Shown: positions 16,137 through 25,404, counted from the stretch's first letter. The stretch: DNA of 36,128 bases from an uncultured Actinomycetes bacterium (GCA_903877095.1 CAIRCP010000206.1:1-36128); one strand, 5' to 3'. Numbers and translations are program-made. The notes: generated by a model not told the origin, from the sequence alone.

Positions 16137-17605
16137 GGGAACCGCTTGTAGCAGCGCTCCTCGTCGCCGAGCACGCCGACGCGGAAGGCGTCGATGCGGG
16201 AGAAGCCGGCGGGCACCGGCTCCCCGTTGACGTCGCCGGCCACCAGGCCGTTGGTCAGCAGTCCCGACACGGCCTCGTCGATATCGCCGGCGGTGAGCGC
16301 CACGGTGTTGCCGTCGGCCGTGGTGACGTTCTTGGACAGCCGGGCGGTGGCCACTCCGGTCAGGCACGCGGTGCGCAGACCCGCCTCGGCGGTGTCCAGC
16401 GCAACGCCGCCGTGCTGACGCTCCAGCGCCATCATGTAGCGCGAGGTGAGCGCCGAGTAGGCCGTGTTGTCGCCCTGCAGGGGCGCGCCGTTGGAATCCT
16501 CGCTCGGCGCCCCGATCTTCTGCAGGCCCGGCAGGTCGACTGAGATGGTGTTGCTGGCCGGGCAGTAGGACACCGGTGGGCTGGGTCGGGCGTCCGGACA
16601 CGTCGATGAGCCGGTGGCGTCGAAGCTCAATGCCGGTGGATCCTTCGGCGCGAAGATGATGTTCAGCGCGTCCACCAGGGATTTGGCCGATGCCTCGGTG
16701 ACCGGAAGCTCCCCGGACTGGTTTGCCGGCAACTCGACCGGCAGATCGCCGCGTCGCTCCTTGATCTCCTTGAGAGTGATCCCGGCGCACGCCGCGGCGC
16801 CGTCGGTGAAGCCGAACTGGAACGCCGAGATCCGCTCGAACGCCGAGCCGTGCTCGTCGCCGGAGCCGTAGTAGTCGTTCTCGGTGGGAACCGGATCGCG
16901 GAACGAAATCATTGCTGCCAGAAGGTTATTCAGCCCGTCGCCGGTGCTCAGCGTGAACCGCGGGGACTTGCCCTCGGCCACCCATCGCATGTACACCCCG
17001 GCCAGGCAGTCGGCCTGCTGCTCGGCCACCAGGCTCGGCACCCCCTTCGGATTCAGGGTGGCCTGCTTCTGCAGGGCGTGGCCGTACTCGTGGGCCAGCA
17101 CCATGGTGATGGCCATGTCGCCGTAAGCTTTTCGCAGCGTGGGCATCAGCACCCCGCGGTCCCAGCCGATGGTGTTGTCCGGCTCGCAGAAGCCGGCGTT
17201 GACCAGACCTTCGGTGGTTTCGTCGCAGAACATCCCGCCGCGGGAATCGGAATCCCAGGAGATGAGTGCGCTCACCGGTTTGAGGTCACCGTCGAAAGTG
17301 TCGGGGTAGGCGAACTTCCAGAACTCTTCGAGGTCGCTGACCGACTGGCCGGCCAGCTTGTCGGCCTCGCCGCCGTCGCTGTGCGCCACCTCGCGGGATG
17401 CCGGCTTGGCGTCCGGGCGCAGGCCGGTCGGACCGTCGACGGCCTCCAGTCCACCCACTTTGAACGGATCCTCCAGCACCGAGACGGCGCGGCCGGAGAC
17501 CGCGGTGCCGCACCCGGCCAGCAGGACCGACGCGCAGGCCGCGACTAGTAGACGGGCAGGCGTGCGGGACCCTTTCCGCGGTCGCTTCGCTCCTGCCTGG
17601 TGCAT
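16133..17605 (-). CDS. Lipoprotein zinc metallopeptidase (neutral zinc metallopeptidase family)
   Basis: A predicted cell-envelope lipoprotein of 490 residues. The signal peptide ends in the lipobox LLAGC with lipidated Cys32. The catalytic motif is His172-Glu173-x-x-His176 (VLAHEYGHALQ), and Glu195 in EQQADCLAGVY is the probable third zinc ligand, as in the family of predicted neutral zinc metallopeptidases. Several further cysteines may form disulfides outside the cytoplasm. The substrate is unknown. The open frame continues upstream into the dinG region, but the ATG at 17605 begins the lipoprotein signal and has a -10 hexamer 6 nt before it. It starts 29 nt after dinG and overlaps the porin stop by 4 nt. 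Confidence 0.85.
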   Translation of the reverse strand: MHQAGAKRPRKGSRTPARLLVAACASVLLAGCGTAVSGRAVSVLEDPFKVGGLEAVDGPTGLRPDAKPASREVAHSDGGEADKLAGQSVSDLEEFWKFAYPDTFDGDLKPVSALISWDSDSRGGMFCDETTEGLVNAGFCEPDNTIGWDRGVLMPTLRKAYGDMAITMVLAHEYGHALQKQATLNPKGVPSLVAEQQADCLAGVYMRWVAEGKSPRFTLSTGDGLNNLLAAMISFRDPVPTENDYYGSGDEHGSAFERISAFQFGFTDGAAACAGITLKEIKERRGDLPVELPANQSGELPVTEASAKSLVDALNIIFAPKDPPALSFDATGSSTCPDARPSPPVSYCPASNTISVDLPGLQKIGAPSEDSNGAPLQGDNTAYSALTSRYMMALERQHGGVALDTAEAGLRTACLTGVATARLSKNVTTADGNTVALTAGDIDEAVSGLLTNGLVAGDVNGEPVPAGFSRIDAFRVGVLGDEERCYKRFP

Positions 17606-17611
17606 GCGACC

Positions 17612-17617
17612 ACAATA
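17612..17617 (-). promoter_or_regulatory. Leaderless -10 element for the metallopeptidase gene
   Basis: On the minus strand TATTGT is followed after 6 nt by the ATG at 17605, with no Shine-Dalgarno. The gene can therefore be expressed apart from pncB1-dinG upstream. Confidence 0.55.
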
Positions 17618-17634
17618 GAGCGCCGCCGCTGGGG

Positions 17635-19668
17635 TCAGTCCGGTCCAGGTGAGCACAGCCGGCCCAGCGCCGATCTGACCAGGGCCGGGTCGGTGGTCGT
17701 CCAGAACGGCGGCAGCGACGCGCGCAGGTAGGCGCCATACCCGGCCCGCGCCATCCGCGAGTCCAGCACCGCCACCACACCGCGGTCCTCGGCGCGGCGC
17801 AGCAGACGCCCGGCGCCCTGGGCCAGCAAGAGCGCCGCGTGGCTGGCGGCCACCGCCATGAACCCGTTGCCGCCACGGGCGGCGACCGCCCGCTGCCGCG
17901 CGGTGAGCAGGGGATCGTCCGGGCGGGGGAACGGGATACGGTCGATGATCACCAGCGAGCACGACGGACCGGGCACGTCGACGCCCTGCCATAGCGACAA
18001 CGTGCCGAACAGCGAGGTTCTCGGGTCGGCGGCGAATTGCTCGATGAGTGCGGCGGTGCCGTCGTCTCCCTGGCACAGCACCGGGGTGTCCAACCGTTCC
18101 CGCATCGCCTCGGCGGCCTGGCGCGCCGCCCGCATCGAGGAGAACAACCCCAGTGTGCGGCCGTCCGCGGCCTCGATCAGCTCCGCGATCTCGTCAAGGT
18201 GCTGCGGGCTTATGCCGTCGCGGCCAGGTGGCGGCAGATGCGCTGCGATGTAAAGGATTCCGGACTTCGCATGGTCGAACGGCGATCCGGCGTCCAGACC
18301 CCGCCACTTCGGCGAGTCGTCCTGGCCGTCTCCGGCGAGTCCCCATGCCTGGGCCATCGCGTCGAAGGAACCGCCGATGGTCAGCGTTGCCGAGGTCAGG
18401 ACGGCGGTAGCGGTACCGAAGATCTGGGCGGCGAGCAGACCGGCCACCGACAGCGGAGCGACCCGAAGAACGGGTCTGGGTGCTGGCCCTGAGGTCGCCG
18501 GCCGAGCGGCTCCGGCAGCGTTTCGCTGCTCCTCGTGGTCGAGCCAGACCACATCCGCGCGATCCGGGATGGCCGGGCCGAACGAGTCCAGAATCCGGGC
18601 GGCGGTGTCGCTGATCTCGGTCAGCGCGGCGATGGCTTCGGTCCGGGCGGCGGCGGCCTGCGGGTCTGCTGGTTTGGGGTCGATCGCGGCCCGGACGGCG
18701 GTCGCCGCGTCGCGCAGTGCGGTCAGATAGGTGCCCAGTTCGTCGTCGAGGAAGTCGATGCGGCCGGGTTGGGCATCGTGGATCGCCGAGGAGAACGTGG
18801 CGACGGACGCCTCCAGTCGTTGGGTCAGTTCGGGATCGACCAGCCGGGCGGCGCGGCGGGCGGTGACGCCCAGCGGTCCGGGTGTGAGTTCGCCGGTGGC
18901 CACCGAGGTGACCCGGTCGGTGAGTTCGTGGGCCTCGTCGATGATGAGGAAATCGTGCTCGGGCAACACCGACGCCTCGCCGATCGCGTCGATGGCCAGC
19001 AGCGCATGGTTGGTCACCACGATGTCGGCGTCTGCGGCTTTGGCCTTGGCCTTCTCGGCGAAGCAGTCGACGCCGTATGGGCAGCGGGTCGCGCCCAGGC
19101 ACTCTCGCGCCGAGACGCTCACCTGCGACCAGGAGCGCTCCGGCACGCCGGGGCGCAGCTCGTCGCGGTCGCCGGTCTCGGTGTCCGACGCCCACTGGGT
19201 GAGGCGGGCAATGTCACGGCCGAGTGCGCTGACCGCTGCCGGATTGAACAGCGACTCCTGGTCGGGGTCGACCGGGTCATCATCGGTTCCGCTATGAATC
19301 TTGTTCAGGCACAGATAGTTTCGCCGACCCTTCAGCAGCGCGAAGGTGGGTTTGCGGGGCAGCGCGCCGGCCAGCGCCTCGGCCAGCCGGGGCAGGTCGC
19401 GGTCGACGAGCTGGCGTTGCAATGCGATCGTGGCGGTGGACACCACGACACAGGTGTTGTCGGCGACGGCGCGGGCGATCGCGGGCACCAGATAGGCCAG
19501 GGACTTGCCCGTTCCGGTGCCGGCTTGAACCGCCAGATGCTCGCCGGTGTCGAACGCCTGCGCCACCGCCTCGGCCATCTGCGCCTGGCCGGCCCGCCGG
19601 GTACCGCCCAGCGCTGTGACCGCCTGGTCGAGCAGATCCGCCACGGCGGGCGGATTCTCGCCGCTCAC
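17635..19668 (-). CDS. dinG: DinG-type ATP-dependent DNA helicase
   Basis: An iron-sulfur superfamily 2 (XPD-like) 5'-3' helicase of 677 residues, matching Rv1329c. Walker A is GTGTGKS (residues 50-56). The four probable cluster cysteines are Cys120 (NYLCLNK), Cys190, Cys196 and Cys202 (ECLGATRCPYGVDCF). The DEAH box is at 244-247 (IIDEAHEL). The C-terminal helicase half includes LFGTLSLWQGVDVPG and the arginine-rich QGAGRLLRR. The GTG start overlaps the pncB1 stop (GTGA), so the two are translationally coupled, as in M. tuberculosis. Confidence 0.94.
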   Translation of the reverse strand: MSGENPPAVADLLDQAVTALGGTRRAGQAQMAEAVAQAFDTGEHLAVQAGTGTGKSLAYLVPAIARAVADNTCVVVSTATIALQRQLVDRDLPRLAEALAGALPRKPTFALLKGRRNYLCLNKIHSGTDDDPVDPDQESLFNPAAVSALGRDIARLTQWASDTETGDRDELRPGVPERSWSQVSVSARECLGATRCPYGVDCFAEKAKAKAADADIVVTNHALLAIDAIGEASVLPEHDFLIIDEAHELTDRVTSVATGELTPGPLGVTARRAARLVDPELTQRLEASVATFSSAIHDAQPGRIDFLDDELGTYLTALRDAATAVRAAIDPKPADPQAAAARTEAIAALTEISDTAARILDSFGPAIPDRADVVWLDHEEQRNAAGAARPATSGPAPRPVLRVAPLSVAGLLAAQIFGTATAVLTSATLTIGGSFDAMAQAWGLAGDGQDDSPKWRGLDAGSPFDHAKSGILYIAAHLPPPGRDGISPQHLDEIAELIEAADGRTLGLFSSMRAARQAAEAMRERLDTPVLCQGDDGTAALIEQFAADPRTSLFGTLSLWQGVDVPGPSCSLVIIDRIPFPRPDDPLLTARQRAVAARGGNGFMAVAASHAALLLAQGAGRLLRRAEDRGVVAVLDSRMARAGYGAYLRASLPPFWTTTDPALVRSALGRLCSPGPD

Positions 19669-20975
19669 CGCAGCGGCACCTGCCGCGTGGGAATGGCCGG
19701 TTCGCCCCTGGACAGCGACAGGCCCTCCCAGGGCAGGCTGTGCAGGCCGTCGGCCACCAGGGTCCGGGCGGCCTCGAGGTCAGGCTTGGCCACCAGCTGT
19801 CCGTCCCGCACCAGCGGAACCGTCAGCACCCGCGCGGGATCGGTGACCTCCGGCTGCGCGCCGATGGGGTGGACGAGCTCCTCGACCACCGTCCCGGACG
19901 GCTTGGACAGCCGCATCGCGGCCTTTCGCCCGCCGTGGGATTCCTTGCGCAGACTGCGTTTCTGCACCGGCCGCCCGTCGACCTCCACCAGTTTGTAAAC
20001 CATGCTCGCGGTGGGGGCGCCCGAGCCGGTGACCACCGACGTGCCGACCCCGTAGGTGTCGACCGGTTCGGCCCGCAGCGCGGCGATCGAATATTCGTCG
20101 AGGTCGCCGGACACCACAATCCGGGTTCGGTTGGCGCCCAAGCCATCTAGCTGCTCGCGGACCTGTCGGGTCAGCACCCCGAGGTCGCCGGAATCGATGC
20201 GCACCGCACCCAGGCCGGTACCGGCCGCAGCGATCGCGTTGGCCACTCCGCGTTGCACGTCGTAGGTGTCCACCAACAGCGTCGTCGACACTCCCAGCGC
20301 GCCGACCTGTGACCGGAACGCCGACTGCTCCCAGTCGTCGGTGGTGGGGCCGTCCCCGGTGTGCAGCATGGTGAAGGCGTGCGCCGAGGTGCCCAGAGCG
20401 GGAATGCCGTAGCGCCGGTTGGCGGCGAGATTGGATGTTGCGGAGAACCCGGCGATGTAGGCGGCCCGCGCCGCCGCCACGGCGGCCTCCTCGTGGGTGC
20501 GACGCGACCCCATGTCGATGAGCGGGCGACCGGCCGCCGCGCTGACCATCCGGGCCGCCGCCGAGGCCACCGCCGTGTCGTGATTGAACATCGACAGCGC
20601 CAGGGTCTCCAGCAGCACACATTCGGCGAAGGTTCCGGTCACCGACAACACCGGCGATCCCGGGAAGTACAACTCGCCCTCGGCGTAGCCGTCGATGTCA
20701 CCGCTGAACCGGAAATCGCGCAGATAGTCCAGCGTCGCGGAATCCAGGAAGTCGGCGACCGTCGACAGCGCGGCGTCGTCGAACACGAAGTCGCCCAGCG
20801 CTTCCAGCAGCCGGCCGGTGCCGGCCACCACCCCGTAGCGGCGCCCGTCGGGCAACCGCCGGGCGAACAACTCGAAGGTGGTCCGGCGGACCGCGGTGCC
20901 GTCCGCCAACGCCGCGGCGAGCATGGTGAATTCGTACTTGTCGGTCAGCAGTGCCGGCGATTCGGGGCCAATCAC
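19665..20975 (-). CDS. pncB1: Nicotinate phosphoribosyltransferase
   Basis: Converts nicotinate and PRPP, with ATP, to nicotinate mononucleotide in the salvage route to NAD. The 436-residue protein matches Rv1330c. The N-terminus reads [16 protein letters not shown], the PRPP-site region includes [18 protein letters not shown], and His199 in [10 protein letters not shown] is the likely phosphorylated His. The GTG start at 20975 has a -10 hexamer 6 nt upstream. The upstream 65-nt intergenic region is shared with divergent clpS, and the stop overlaps the start of dinG. Confidence 0.93.
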   Translation of the reverse strand: MIGPESPALLTDKYEFTMLAAALADGTAVRRTTFELFARRLPDGRRYGVVAGTGRLLEALGDFVFDDAALSTVADFLDSATLDYLRDFRFSGDIDGYAEGELYFPGSPVLSVTGTFAECVLLETLALSMFNHDTAVASAAARMVSAAAGRPLIDMGSRRTHEEAAVAAARAAYIAGFSATSNLAANRRYGIPALGTSAHAFTMLHTGDGPTTDDWEQSAFRSQVGALGVSTTLLVDTYDVQRGVANAIAAAGTGLGAVRIDSGDLGVLTRQVREQLDGLGANRTRIVVSGDLDEYSIAALRAEPVDTYGVGTSVVTGSGAPTASMVYKLVEVDGRPVQKRSLRKESHGGRKAAMRLSKPSGTVVEELVHPIGAQPEVTDPARVLTVPLVRDGQLVAKPDLEAARTLVADGLHSLPWEGLSLSRGEPAIPTRQVPLR

Positions 20976-20981
20976 AGGGCA

Positions 20982-20987
20982 ACCGTA
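20982..20987 (-). promoter_or_regulatory. Leaderless -10 element for pncB1-dinG
   Basis: On the minus strand TACGGT is followed after 6 nt by the GTG at 20975. Confidence 0.5.
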
Positions 20988-21027
20988 ACGGCTGCGCCGA
21001 CCGCGGGTGGGATTTGCCAGTGCTCGC

Positions 21028-21033
21028 TATCCT
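21028..21033 (+). promoter_or_regulatory. Leaderless -10 element for clpS
   Basis: TATCCT fits TANNNT and is 7 nt before the ATG at 21041, with no Shine-Dalgarno between. It probably drives clpS and the two tightly linked genes behind it. Confidence 0.55.
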
Positions 21034-21040
21034 TGTCCCC

Positions 21041-21346
21041 ATGGGCGCCTCCGCAGCACCGACCCGGCCGGGTACCAGTGCGGTTCGCGAGACCGACAGC
21101 CTCGACGCCGTCGACGCACCCTGGGTGACCATCGTCTGGGACGATCCGGTGAACCTGATGAACTACGTGACCTACGTCTTCCAGAAGCTTTTCGGTTATA
21201 GCGAGCCGCATGCCGTGAAGCTGATGATGCAGGTCCACAACGAAGGCAAAGCCGTGGTCTCGGCGGGCAGCCGGGAAGCCATGGAGGTCGATGTGACCAA
21301 ACTGCACGCTGCAGGCCTGTGGGCCACCATGCAGCAGGACCGCTGA
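21041..21346 (+). CDS. clpS: ATP-dependent Clp protease adaptor ClpS
   Basis: Delivers N-end-rule substrates to ClpC/ClpP. The 101-residue protein is almost identical to Rv1331 over its core, [20 protein letters not shown], with the substrate-pocket DDP motif, then [20 protein letters not shown], and it ends [15 protein letters not shown]. The ATG at 21041 gives exactly the M. tuberculosis length and follows a leaderless promoter; an open frame further upstream is not family-like. The next gene starts 8 nt after the stop. Confidence 0.95.
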   Translation: MGASAAPTRPGTSAVRETDSLDAVDAPWVTIVWDDPVNLMNYVTYVFQKLFGYSEPHAVKLMMQVHNEGKAVVSAGSREAMEVDVTKLHAAGLWATMQQDR

Positions 21347-21354
21347 GGCTGCGA

Positions 21355-21933
21355 GTGCGAAAGTGGCGGCGGGTCGATACCGTCGACGGTCCCCGATTCG
21401 TCTCGGTGCTGGACCCGCATGAGGTCACGTTGCTGAGAAACATGGCGACGTCGGTGCAGGAGATGCTCGATGACCGGCAGTCCGCGGCGCCCTCGGACCC
21501 CCTTGAGGCTCTCACGGGCATCCGCACCGGCAATCCGACTCCGCCGCAGGACGGCACGCTACGACGGCTGCTGCCTGACTTCGTCAAAGACCAGCGTGAC
21601 CAGGGTGGCGGCGGTGTGGCCAACAACGGTGCGCTGCGCAGCCTGCACGAGCCGGCGATCATCGACGCGAAAATCGCTGCGTCACAACGACTGATGGACA
21701 CCCTGCCGGCCGGCGGCGGCAGCGTCGAACTGACCGAGGACGACGCGCAGGCATGGATCGCCGCCGTCAACGACATCCGGCTGGCGCTGGGCACCATCCT
21801 CGGGGTGGGCCCTGACGGGCCGGACCGGCTCCCGGCCGGCCACCCCATGGCTGCTCATCTCGAGGTCTACCACTGGCTGACGGTGCTGCAGGAGTACCTG
21901 GTGCTGGGCCTCATGGGCAAACCCATCCGATGA
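21355..21933 (+). CDS. aosR: DUF2017 protein, AosR-like (Rv1332 homologue)
   Basis: A 192-residue homologue of Rv1332, an actinobacterial protein reported as the redox-sensing transcription factor AosR that acts with SigH on the mec-cysO-cysM cysteine pathway. The core begins VRKWRRVDTVDGPRF and includes ALRSLHEPAIIDAK and ending-region QEYLVLGLMG. No cysteine occurs anywhere in the protein, from either the GTG at 21355 or the longer in-frame start at 21319. A disulfide switch is therefore not possible in this homologue. The mec-cysO-cysM genes are also missing downstream. The GTG start matches the family and lies 8 nt after clpS. The stop overlaps the next start (ATGA). Confidence 0.7.
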   Translation: MRKWRRVDTVDGPRFVSVLDPHEVTLLRNMATSVQEMLDDRQSAAPSDPLEALTGIRTGNPTPPQDGTLRRLLPDFVKDQRDQGGGGVANNGALRSLHEPAIIDAKIAASQRLMDTLPAGGGSVELTEDDAQAWIAAVNDIRLALGTILGVGPDGPDRLPAGHPMAAHLEVYHWLTVLQEYLVLGLMGKPIR

Positions 21934-22976
21934 ACCCCCGCTTCGGGTCGATCACCGATGTGGCCGGAATCCAGGTGGGCCACCACCACCGCCTCGACGC
22001 CGGCGCCACGGTCTCCACCGCTGACCAGCCAGGAACCGGATGGGCTTGTGGCACAACGGTTATCGTCGCCCCGCCCGGAACGGTCGGCGGGATCGACGTT
22101 CGCGGCGGCGCTCCCGGCAGCCGGGAGTCGGCGCTGCTCGACCCGTCCAACACCGTCCGGTACGTCGACGCCGTCGTCCTGACCGGCGGCAGCGCCTACG
22201 GAATCGCCGCCGCCGACGGCGTCATGACCTGGCTGGAAGAACGCGGCCGCGGGGTGCAGATGACCGGCGGAACCGTTCCGATCGTCCCCGCCGCGGTGAT
22301 CTTCGACCTTCCTGTGGGGGCGTGGTCCTGCCGTCCCGACGCGCAGTTCGGTTACGCCGCAGCACAGTCCGCAGGCCGGGAGGTCGTGATGGGCAGCGTC
22401 GGCGCCGGCACCGGGGCGCGGGCCGGCGTTCTCAAAGGCGGCGTCGGGACCGCCTCGACCCAGCTCGAATCGGGGGTGCGGGTCGGGGCGATCGTGGTGG
22501 TGAACTCGGCCGGGGAGGTGTTCGACCCGGCCACCGGCCTGCCGTGGATGGCAGACCTGGCCCGCGAATTCGGGCTGCACCCCCCGCCGGCCGAACAGGT
22601 CGCGGCGTTCGCGGAGCGGCATCGGGAGACCAGCGCACTCAACACCACGATCGCGGTGGTCGCCACCGACGCTGTGCTGACCAAAGCCGGGTGCCACCGC
22701 GTCGCCGTCGCCGCCCAGGACGGACTGGCCCGGGCGATCCGGCCCGCACACACCCCGCTGGACGGGGACACCGTCTTCACCCTGGCCACCGGAGCCGTCG
22801 AGGTGCCCCCGAATCCGGACACCCCGGCGGCGATGCTGCCGGACACCGCACTGGTCACCGCGATCGGTGTGGCGGCGGCGGACTGTCTGGCCCGGGCGGT
22901 GGTGGCCGGTGTGCTCGCCGCCGAACCGGTCGCCGGGATCCCGACCTATCGCGACATGTTCCCGGGCTCGGACTAA
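21930..22976 (+). CDS. P1-family peptidase (DmpA-like N-terminal nucleophile hydrolase)
   Basis: A 348-residue homologue of Rv1333. The fold is that of DmpA-type aminopeptidases/amidohydrolases that cleave themselves into two chains before a Ser/Thr nucleophile. The N-terminal signature is SITDVAGIQVGHHHRLDAG, and the glycine-rich LTGGSAYGIAAADGVMTWLEERGRG block is present. The probable self-cleavage site is in ALNTTIAVVATDAVLTKA (near residue 235), with Thr as nucleophile. The natural substrate is unknown. The start overlaps the stop of the AosR-like gene by 4 nt, so they are coupled. In M. tuberculosis this gene is followed by mec; here the rhomboid gene follows after 83 nt. Confidence 0.85.
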   Translation: MNPRFGSITDVAGIQVGHHHRLDAGATVSTADQPGTGWACGTTVIVAPPGTVGGIDVRGGAPGSRESALLDPSNTVRYVDAVVLTGGSAYGIAAADGVMTWLEERGRGVQMTGGTVPIVPAAVIFDLPVGAWSCRPDAQFGYAAAQSAGREVVMGSVGAGTGARAGVLKGGVGTASTQLESGVRVGAIVVVNSAGEVFDPATGLPWMADLAREFGLHPPPAEQVAAFAERHRETSALNTTIAVVATDAVLTKAGCHRVAVAAQDGLARAIRPAHTPLDGDTVFTLATGAVEVPPNPDTPAAMLPDTALVTAIGVAAADCLARAVVAGVLAAEPVAGIPTYRDMFPGSD

Positions 22977-23046
22977 GGCGCGTCGACCTTGCCGGTAGAT
23001 CGTGTTGCTGCGCTGAATCGCGACCTGGGCGCAATCTCGATGCAGT

Positions 23047-23052
23047 TAACCT
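23047..23052 (+). promoter_or_regulatory. Leaderless -10 element for rhomboid-murI
   Basis: TAACCT fits TANNNT and is 7 nt before the ATG at 23060. There is no Shine-Dalgarno. It lies in the short segment where mec-cysO-cysM would be expected. Confidence 0.55.
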
Positions 23053-23059
23053 TCATGGC

Positions 23060-23731
23060 ATGACCGGAACGCCGTCGCCGACCCCGCCGACCAAGTGGCC
23101 GGCCTGGAAACTCGGCGGCGCGACGATGCTGACCTTCATCGCGCTGCTCTACCTGATCGAGATCCTCGATGTGGTGAGCGGACATGCTTTGGACGGCAAC
23201 GGAATCCGTCCGCTGCAGGAGCGCGGGCTGTGGGGAATCCTGTTTGCTCCGCTGCTGCACGCCAACTGGGGTCACCTGATCTCCAACACCGTTCCGGCCC
23301 TGGTACTCGGCTTCCTGGTGACACTGACGGGGATGGCGCGGTTCGTCTGGGCGACAGCGATCATCTGGATTCTCGGCGGCCTGGGCACCTGGCTGCTCGG
23401 CGATATCGACCGCTGCCCGATCGGCACCAATCACATCGGCGCCTCGGGACTGGTGTTCGGCTGGCTGGGCTTCCTGCTGGTATTCGGGTGGCTCACCCGC
23501 CACGTCTGGCAGATAGTGATCAGCCTGCTCGTGCTGTTCTATTACGGCAGCATCCTGTTCGGGGCGATCCCGGTGATGCACGGCTGTGGCGGGGTGTCCT
23601 GGCAGGGCCACCTGACCGGGGCGATCGCCGGCGTCCTGGCGGCCTACTGGTTGTCCAAGCCGGAACGCGAGGCCCGCGCCCGCAAGAAGGCGGGGTCCGC
23701 AAGCCCGCCGCTGCCGGGGCAATTCGGGTGA
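23060..23731 (+). CDS. Rhomboid-family intramembrane serine protease
   Basis: A 223-residue integral membrane protease matching Rv1337. About six hydrophobic segments are visible between residues 18 and 198. The catalytic dyad is Ser129 in GASG ([14 protein letters not shown]) and His184 ([11 protein letters not shown]). The [10 protein letters not shown] motif at 67-76 is the conserved second-helix segment, with Asn76. The physiological substrate is unknown. The frame is open far upstream, but only the ATG at 23060 gives the family N-terminus, and it has a -10 hexamer 7 nt upstream. The stop overlaps the murI GTG (GTGA), giving translational coupling. Confidence 0.9.
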   Translation: MTGTPSPTPPTKWPAWKLGGATMLTFIALLYLIEILDVVSGHALDGNGIRPLQERGLWGILFAPLLHANWGHLISNTVPALVLGFLVTLTGMARFVWATAIIWILGGLGTWLLGDIDRCPIGTNHIGASGLVFGWLGFLLVFGWLTRHVWQIVISLLVLFYYGSILFGAIPVMHGCGGVSWQGHLTGAIAGVLAAYWLSKPEREARARKKAGSASPPLPGQFG

Positions 23732-24543
23732 GCGACCAGTTCGCGCCGATCGGCATCTTCGACTCCGGCGTCGGCGGACTGACGGTGGCCCGCTCGATCA
23801 TCGACCAACTGCCCGACGAGGACGTCATCTACGTCGGCGACACCGGCAACGGCCCCTACGGTCCGTTGAGCATCCCCGAGGTTCGGGCGCATGCCCTGGC
23901 GATCGCTGACGACCTGGTCGACCGCGGGGTCAAGGCACTGGTCATCGCCTGCAACACCGCCTCGGCGGCCTGTCTGCGCGACGCTCGCGAGCGCTACGAC
24001 GTGCCCGTCGTCGAAGTCATCCTGCCGGCGGTCCGGCGCGCGGTGGCCGCCACCCGATCGGGCCGCATCGGGGTGATCGGCACCCAGGCCACCATCGCCT
24101 CGGGCGCCTACCAGGACTCGTTCGCCGCAGCCCGTGACGTCGAGGTGACGGCGGTGGACTGCCCCCGCTTCGTCGACTTCGTCGAGCGCGGGGTCACCAG
24201 CGGGCGTCAGGTGCTGGGGCTGGCGGAGGGATATCTGGAGCCGTTGCAGCGCGCCGAGGTCGACACCCTGGTGCTGGGCTGCACCCACTACCCGCTGCTG
24301 TCCGGGGTCATCCAGTTGGTGATGGGCGACTCGGTGACGCTGGTCTCCAGCGCCGAAGAGACTGCCAAGGATCTGCTGCGGGTGCTGACCGAAAAGGATC
24401 TGCTGCGGCCCCATCCCGAGCGGCCCGGAGCGTCCCGGGTGTTCGAGGCCACCGGCGATCCCGAGGCGTTCACCGCCCTGGCCGCCCGCTTTCTCGGTCC
24501 GGTCGTGACCGGCGTGCACACGCCCAGCCGATCGCCCCACTGA
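23728..24543 (+). CDS. murI: Glutamate racemase
   Basis: Provides D-glutamate for peptidoglycan by racemising L-glutamate. The 271-residue protein has the same length as M. tuberculosis MurI (Rv1338). The two catalytic cysteines are Cys75 ([11 protein letters not shown]) and Cys185 ([11 protein letters not shown]), and the N-terminal glutamate-site motif [14 protein letters not shown] is intact. The GTG at 23728 overlaps the rhomboid stop; longer readings of the frame run through the rhomboid gene in another phase and are not family-like. Confidence 0.96.
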   Translation: MSDQFAPIGIFDSGVGGLTVARSIIDQLPDEDVIYVGDTGNGPYGPLSIPEVRAHALAIADDLVDRGVKALVIACNTASAACLRDARERYDVPVVEVILPAVRRAVAATRSGRIGVIGTQATIASGAYQDSFAAARDVEVTAVDCPRFVDFVERGVTSGRQVLGLAEGYLEPLQRAEVDTLVLGCTHYPLLSGVIQLVMGDSVTLVSSAEETAKDLLRVLTEKDLLRPHPERPGASRVFEATGDPEAFTALAARFLGPVVTGVHTPSRSPH

Positions 24544-24591
24544 CACCGGAAATCACATTCTTCACACCGAACCCGTGGCAAGCTAGCTGTT

Positions 24592-25359
24592 GTGCGAATC
24601 ACGGTCCTCGGCTGCTCCGGCAGTGTCGTCGGCCCGGATTCGCCGGCGTCGGGATATCTGCTGACGGCTGCCGACACCAAGCCGCTTGCCATCGATTTCG
24701 GGGGCGGTGTGCTGGGCGCCTTGCAACGCCACGTCAATCCCAACGACGTCGACATCCTGCTGTCGCACCTGCACGCCGACCACTGCCTCGATCTGCCCGG
24801 GTTGTTCGTCTGGCGGCGCTATCACCCGACGCCTGCCACTGAGCGCGGGTTGATGTTCGGGCCCAGCGACACCTGGACCCGACTGGCGGCCGCGTCGTCG
24901 CCGCTCGGCGGTGACCTCGACGACTTCGCCGACATCTTCGAGGTGCGCGAATGGGTTGACGGCGAGGCGGTCCAGATCGGCGCGCTGTCCGTCCTGCCGC
25001 GTCTGGTGAGCCACCCCACCGAGTCCTACGGTCTGCGGATCACCGACCCGTCGGGCGCCACGCTGGTCTACAGCGGTGACACTGGCCTGTGTGAGTCGCT
25101 GGTCGAACTGGCCAGCGGGGCGGACGTCTTTCTGTGTGAGGCATCCTGGACCGATTCCCCGGAGCGTCCGAAGCACCTGCACCTGTCCGGCACCGAGGCC
25201 GGCCAAGTCGCGCGGCGGGCCGGAGTGCGGGAGTTGCTGCTCACCCACATTCCGCCGTGGACGTCCCGGGAGGACGTGATCAGCGAAGCCAAGGCGGCCT
25301 TCGACGGGCCGGTGCATGCCGTCGTGCCGGGAGAGAACGTCGAGATCCGGAAGGGCTGA
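24592..25359 (+). CDS. Metallo-beta-lactamase-fold cyclic nucleotide phosphodiesterase (Rv1339-like)
   Basis: A 255-residue homologue of Rv1339, which has been reported as a cAMP phosphodiesterase. The metal site is HxHxDH at residues 59-64 (LLSHLHADHCLDLPG); further ligands are in the VSHPTES region, SGDTG and LTHIPPWTS. Its presence 20 kb from a membrane adenylate cyclase gives the window both synthesis and breakdown of cAMP, though the genes are not linked in an operon. GTG start at 24592 matches the conserved MRITVLGCSGS N-terminus. A TTCACA/TAGCTG pair with 17-bp spacing lies just upstream, but its start point would fall inside the gene. Confidence 0.88.
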   Translation: MRITVLGCSGSVVGPDSPASGYLLTAADTKPLAIDFGGGVLGALQRHVNPNDVDILLSHLHADHCLDLPGLFVWRRYHPTPATERGLMFGPSDTWTRLAAASSPLGGDLDDFADIFEVREWVDGEAVQIGALSVLPRLVSHPTESYGLRITDPSGATLVYSGDTGLCESLVELASGADVFLCEASWTDSPERPKHLHLSGTEAGQVARRAGVRELLLTHIPPWTSREDVISEAKAAFDGPVHAVVPGENVEIRKG

Positions 25360-25368
25360 ACCGGGATC

Positions 25369-25396
25369 TGACTATTCGGTCTAGTTCGAATAGTCA
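25369..25396. promoter_or_regulatory. Inverted-repeat operator of the toxin-antitoxin pair
   Basis: TGACTATTCG at 25369-25378 and CGAATAGTCA at 25387-25396 form a perfect 10-bp inverted repeat with an 8-nt spacer. A third, partial half-site (GATAGTCT) follows at 25403-25410 and overlaps the -10 hexamer. Such sites are the usual targets of Phd/VapB antitoxins for autorepression, so this is the likely operator. The hairpin lacks a T tract and lies before the promoter, so it is not read as a terminator. Confidence 0.7.
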
Positions 25397-25404
25397 AGGG
25401 TGGA

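Noticed and set aside
17606..18076. N-terminal extension of the metallopeptidase frame into dinG
   Set aside because: It is an out-of-phase reading of dinG; the lipoprotein signal begins at 17605.
22040..23059. Long plus-strand frame continuing upstream of the rhomboid gene
   Set aside because: It is a shifted, Arg-rich reading of the P1 peptidase gene; only the part from 23060 is family-like.
24561..24589. TTCACA-17 bp-TAGCTG promoter pair before the Rv1339-like gene
   Set aside because: Its start point would lie a few bases inside the coding region from the conserved GTG, so it is not listed as a promoter.
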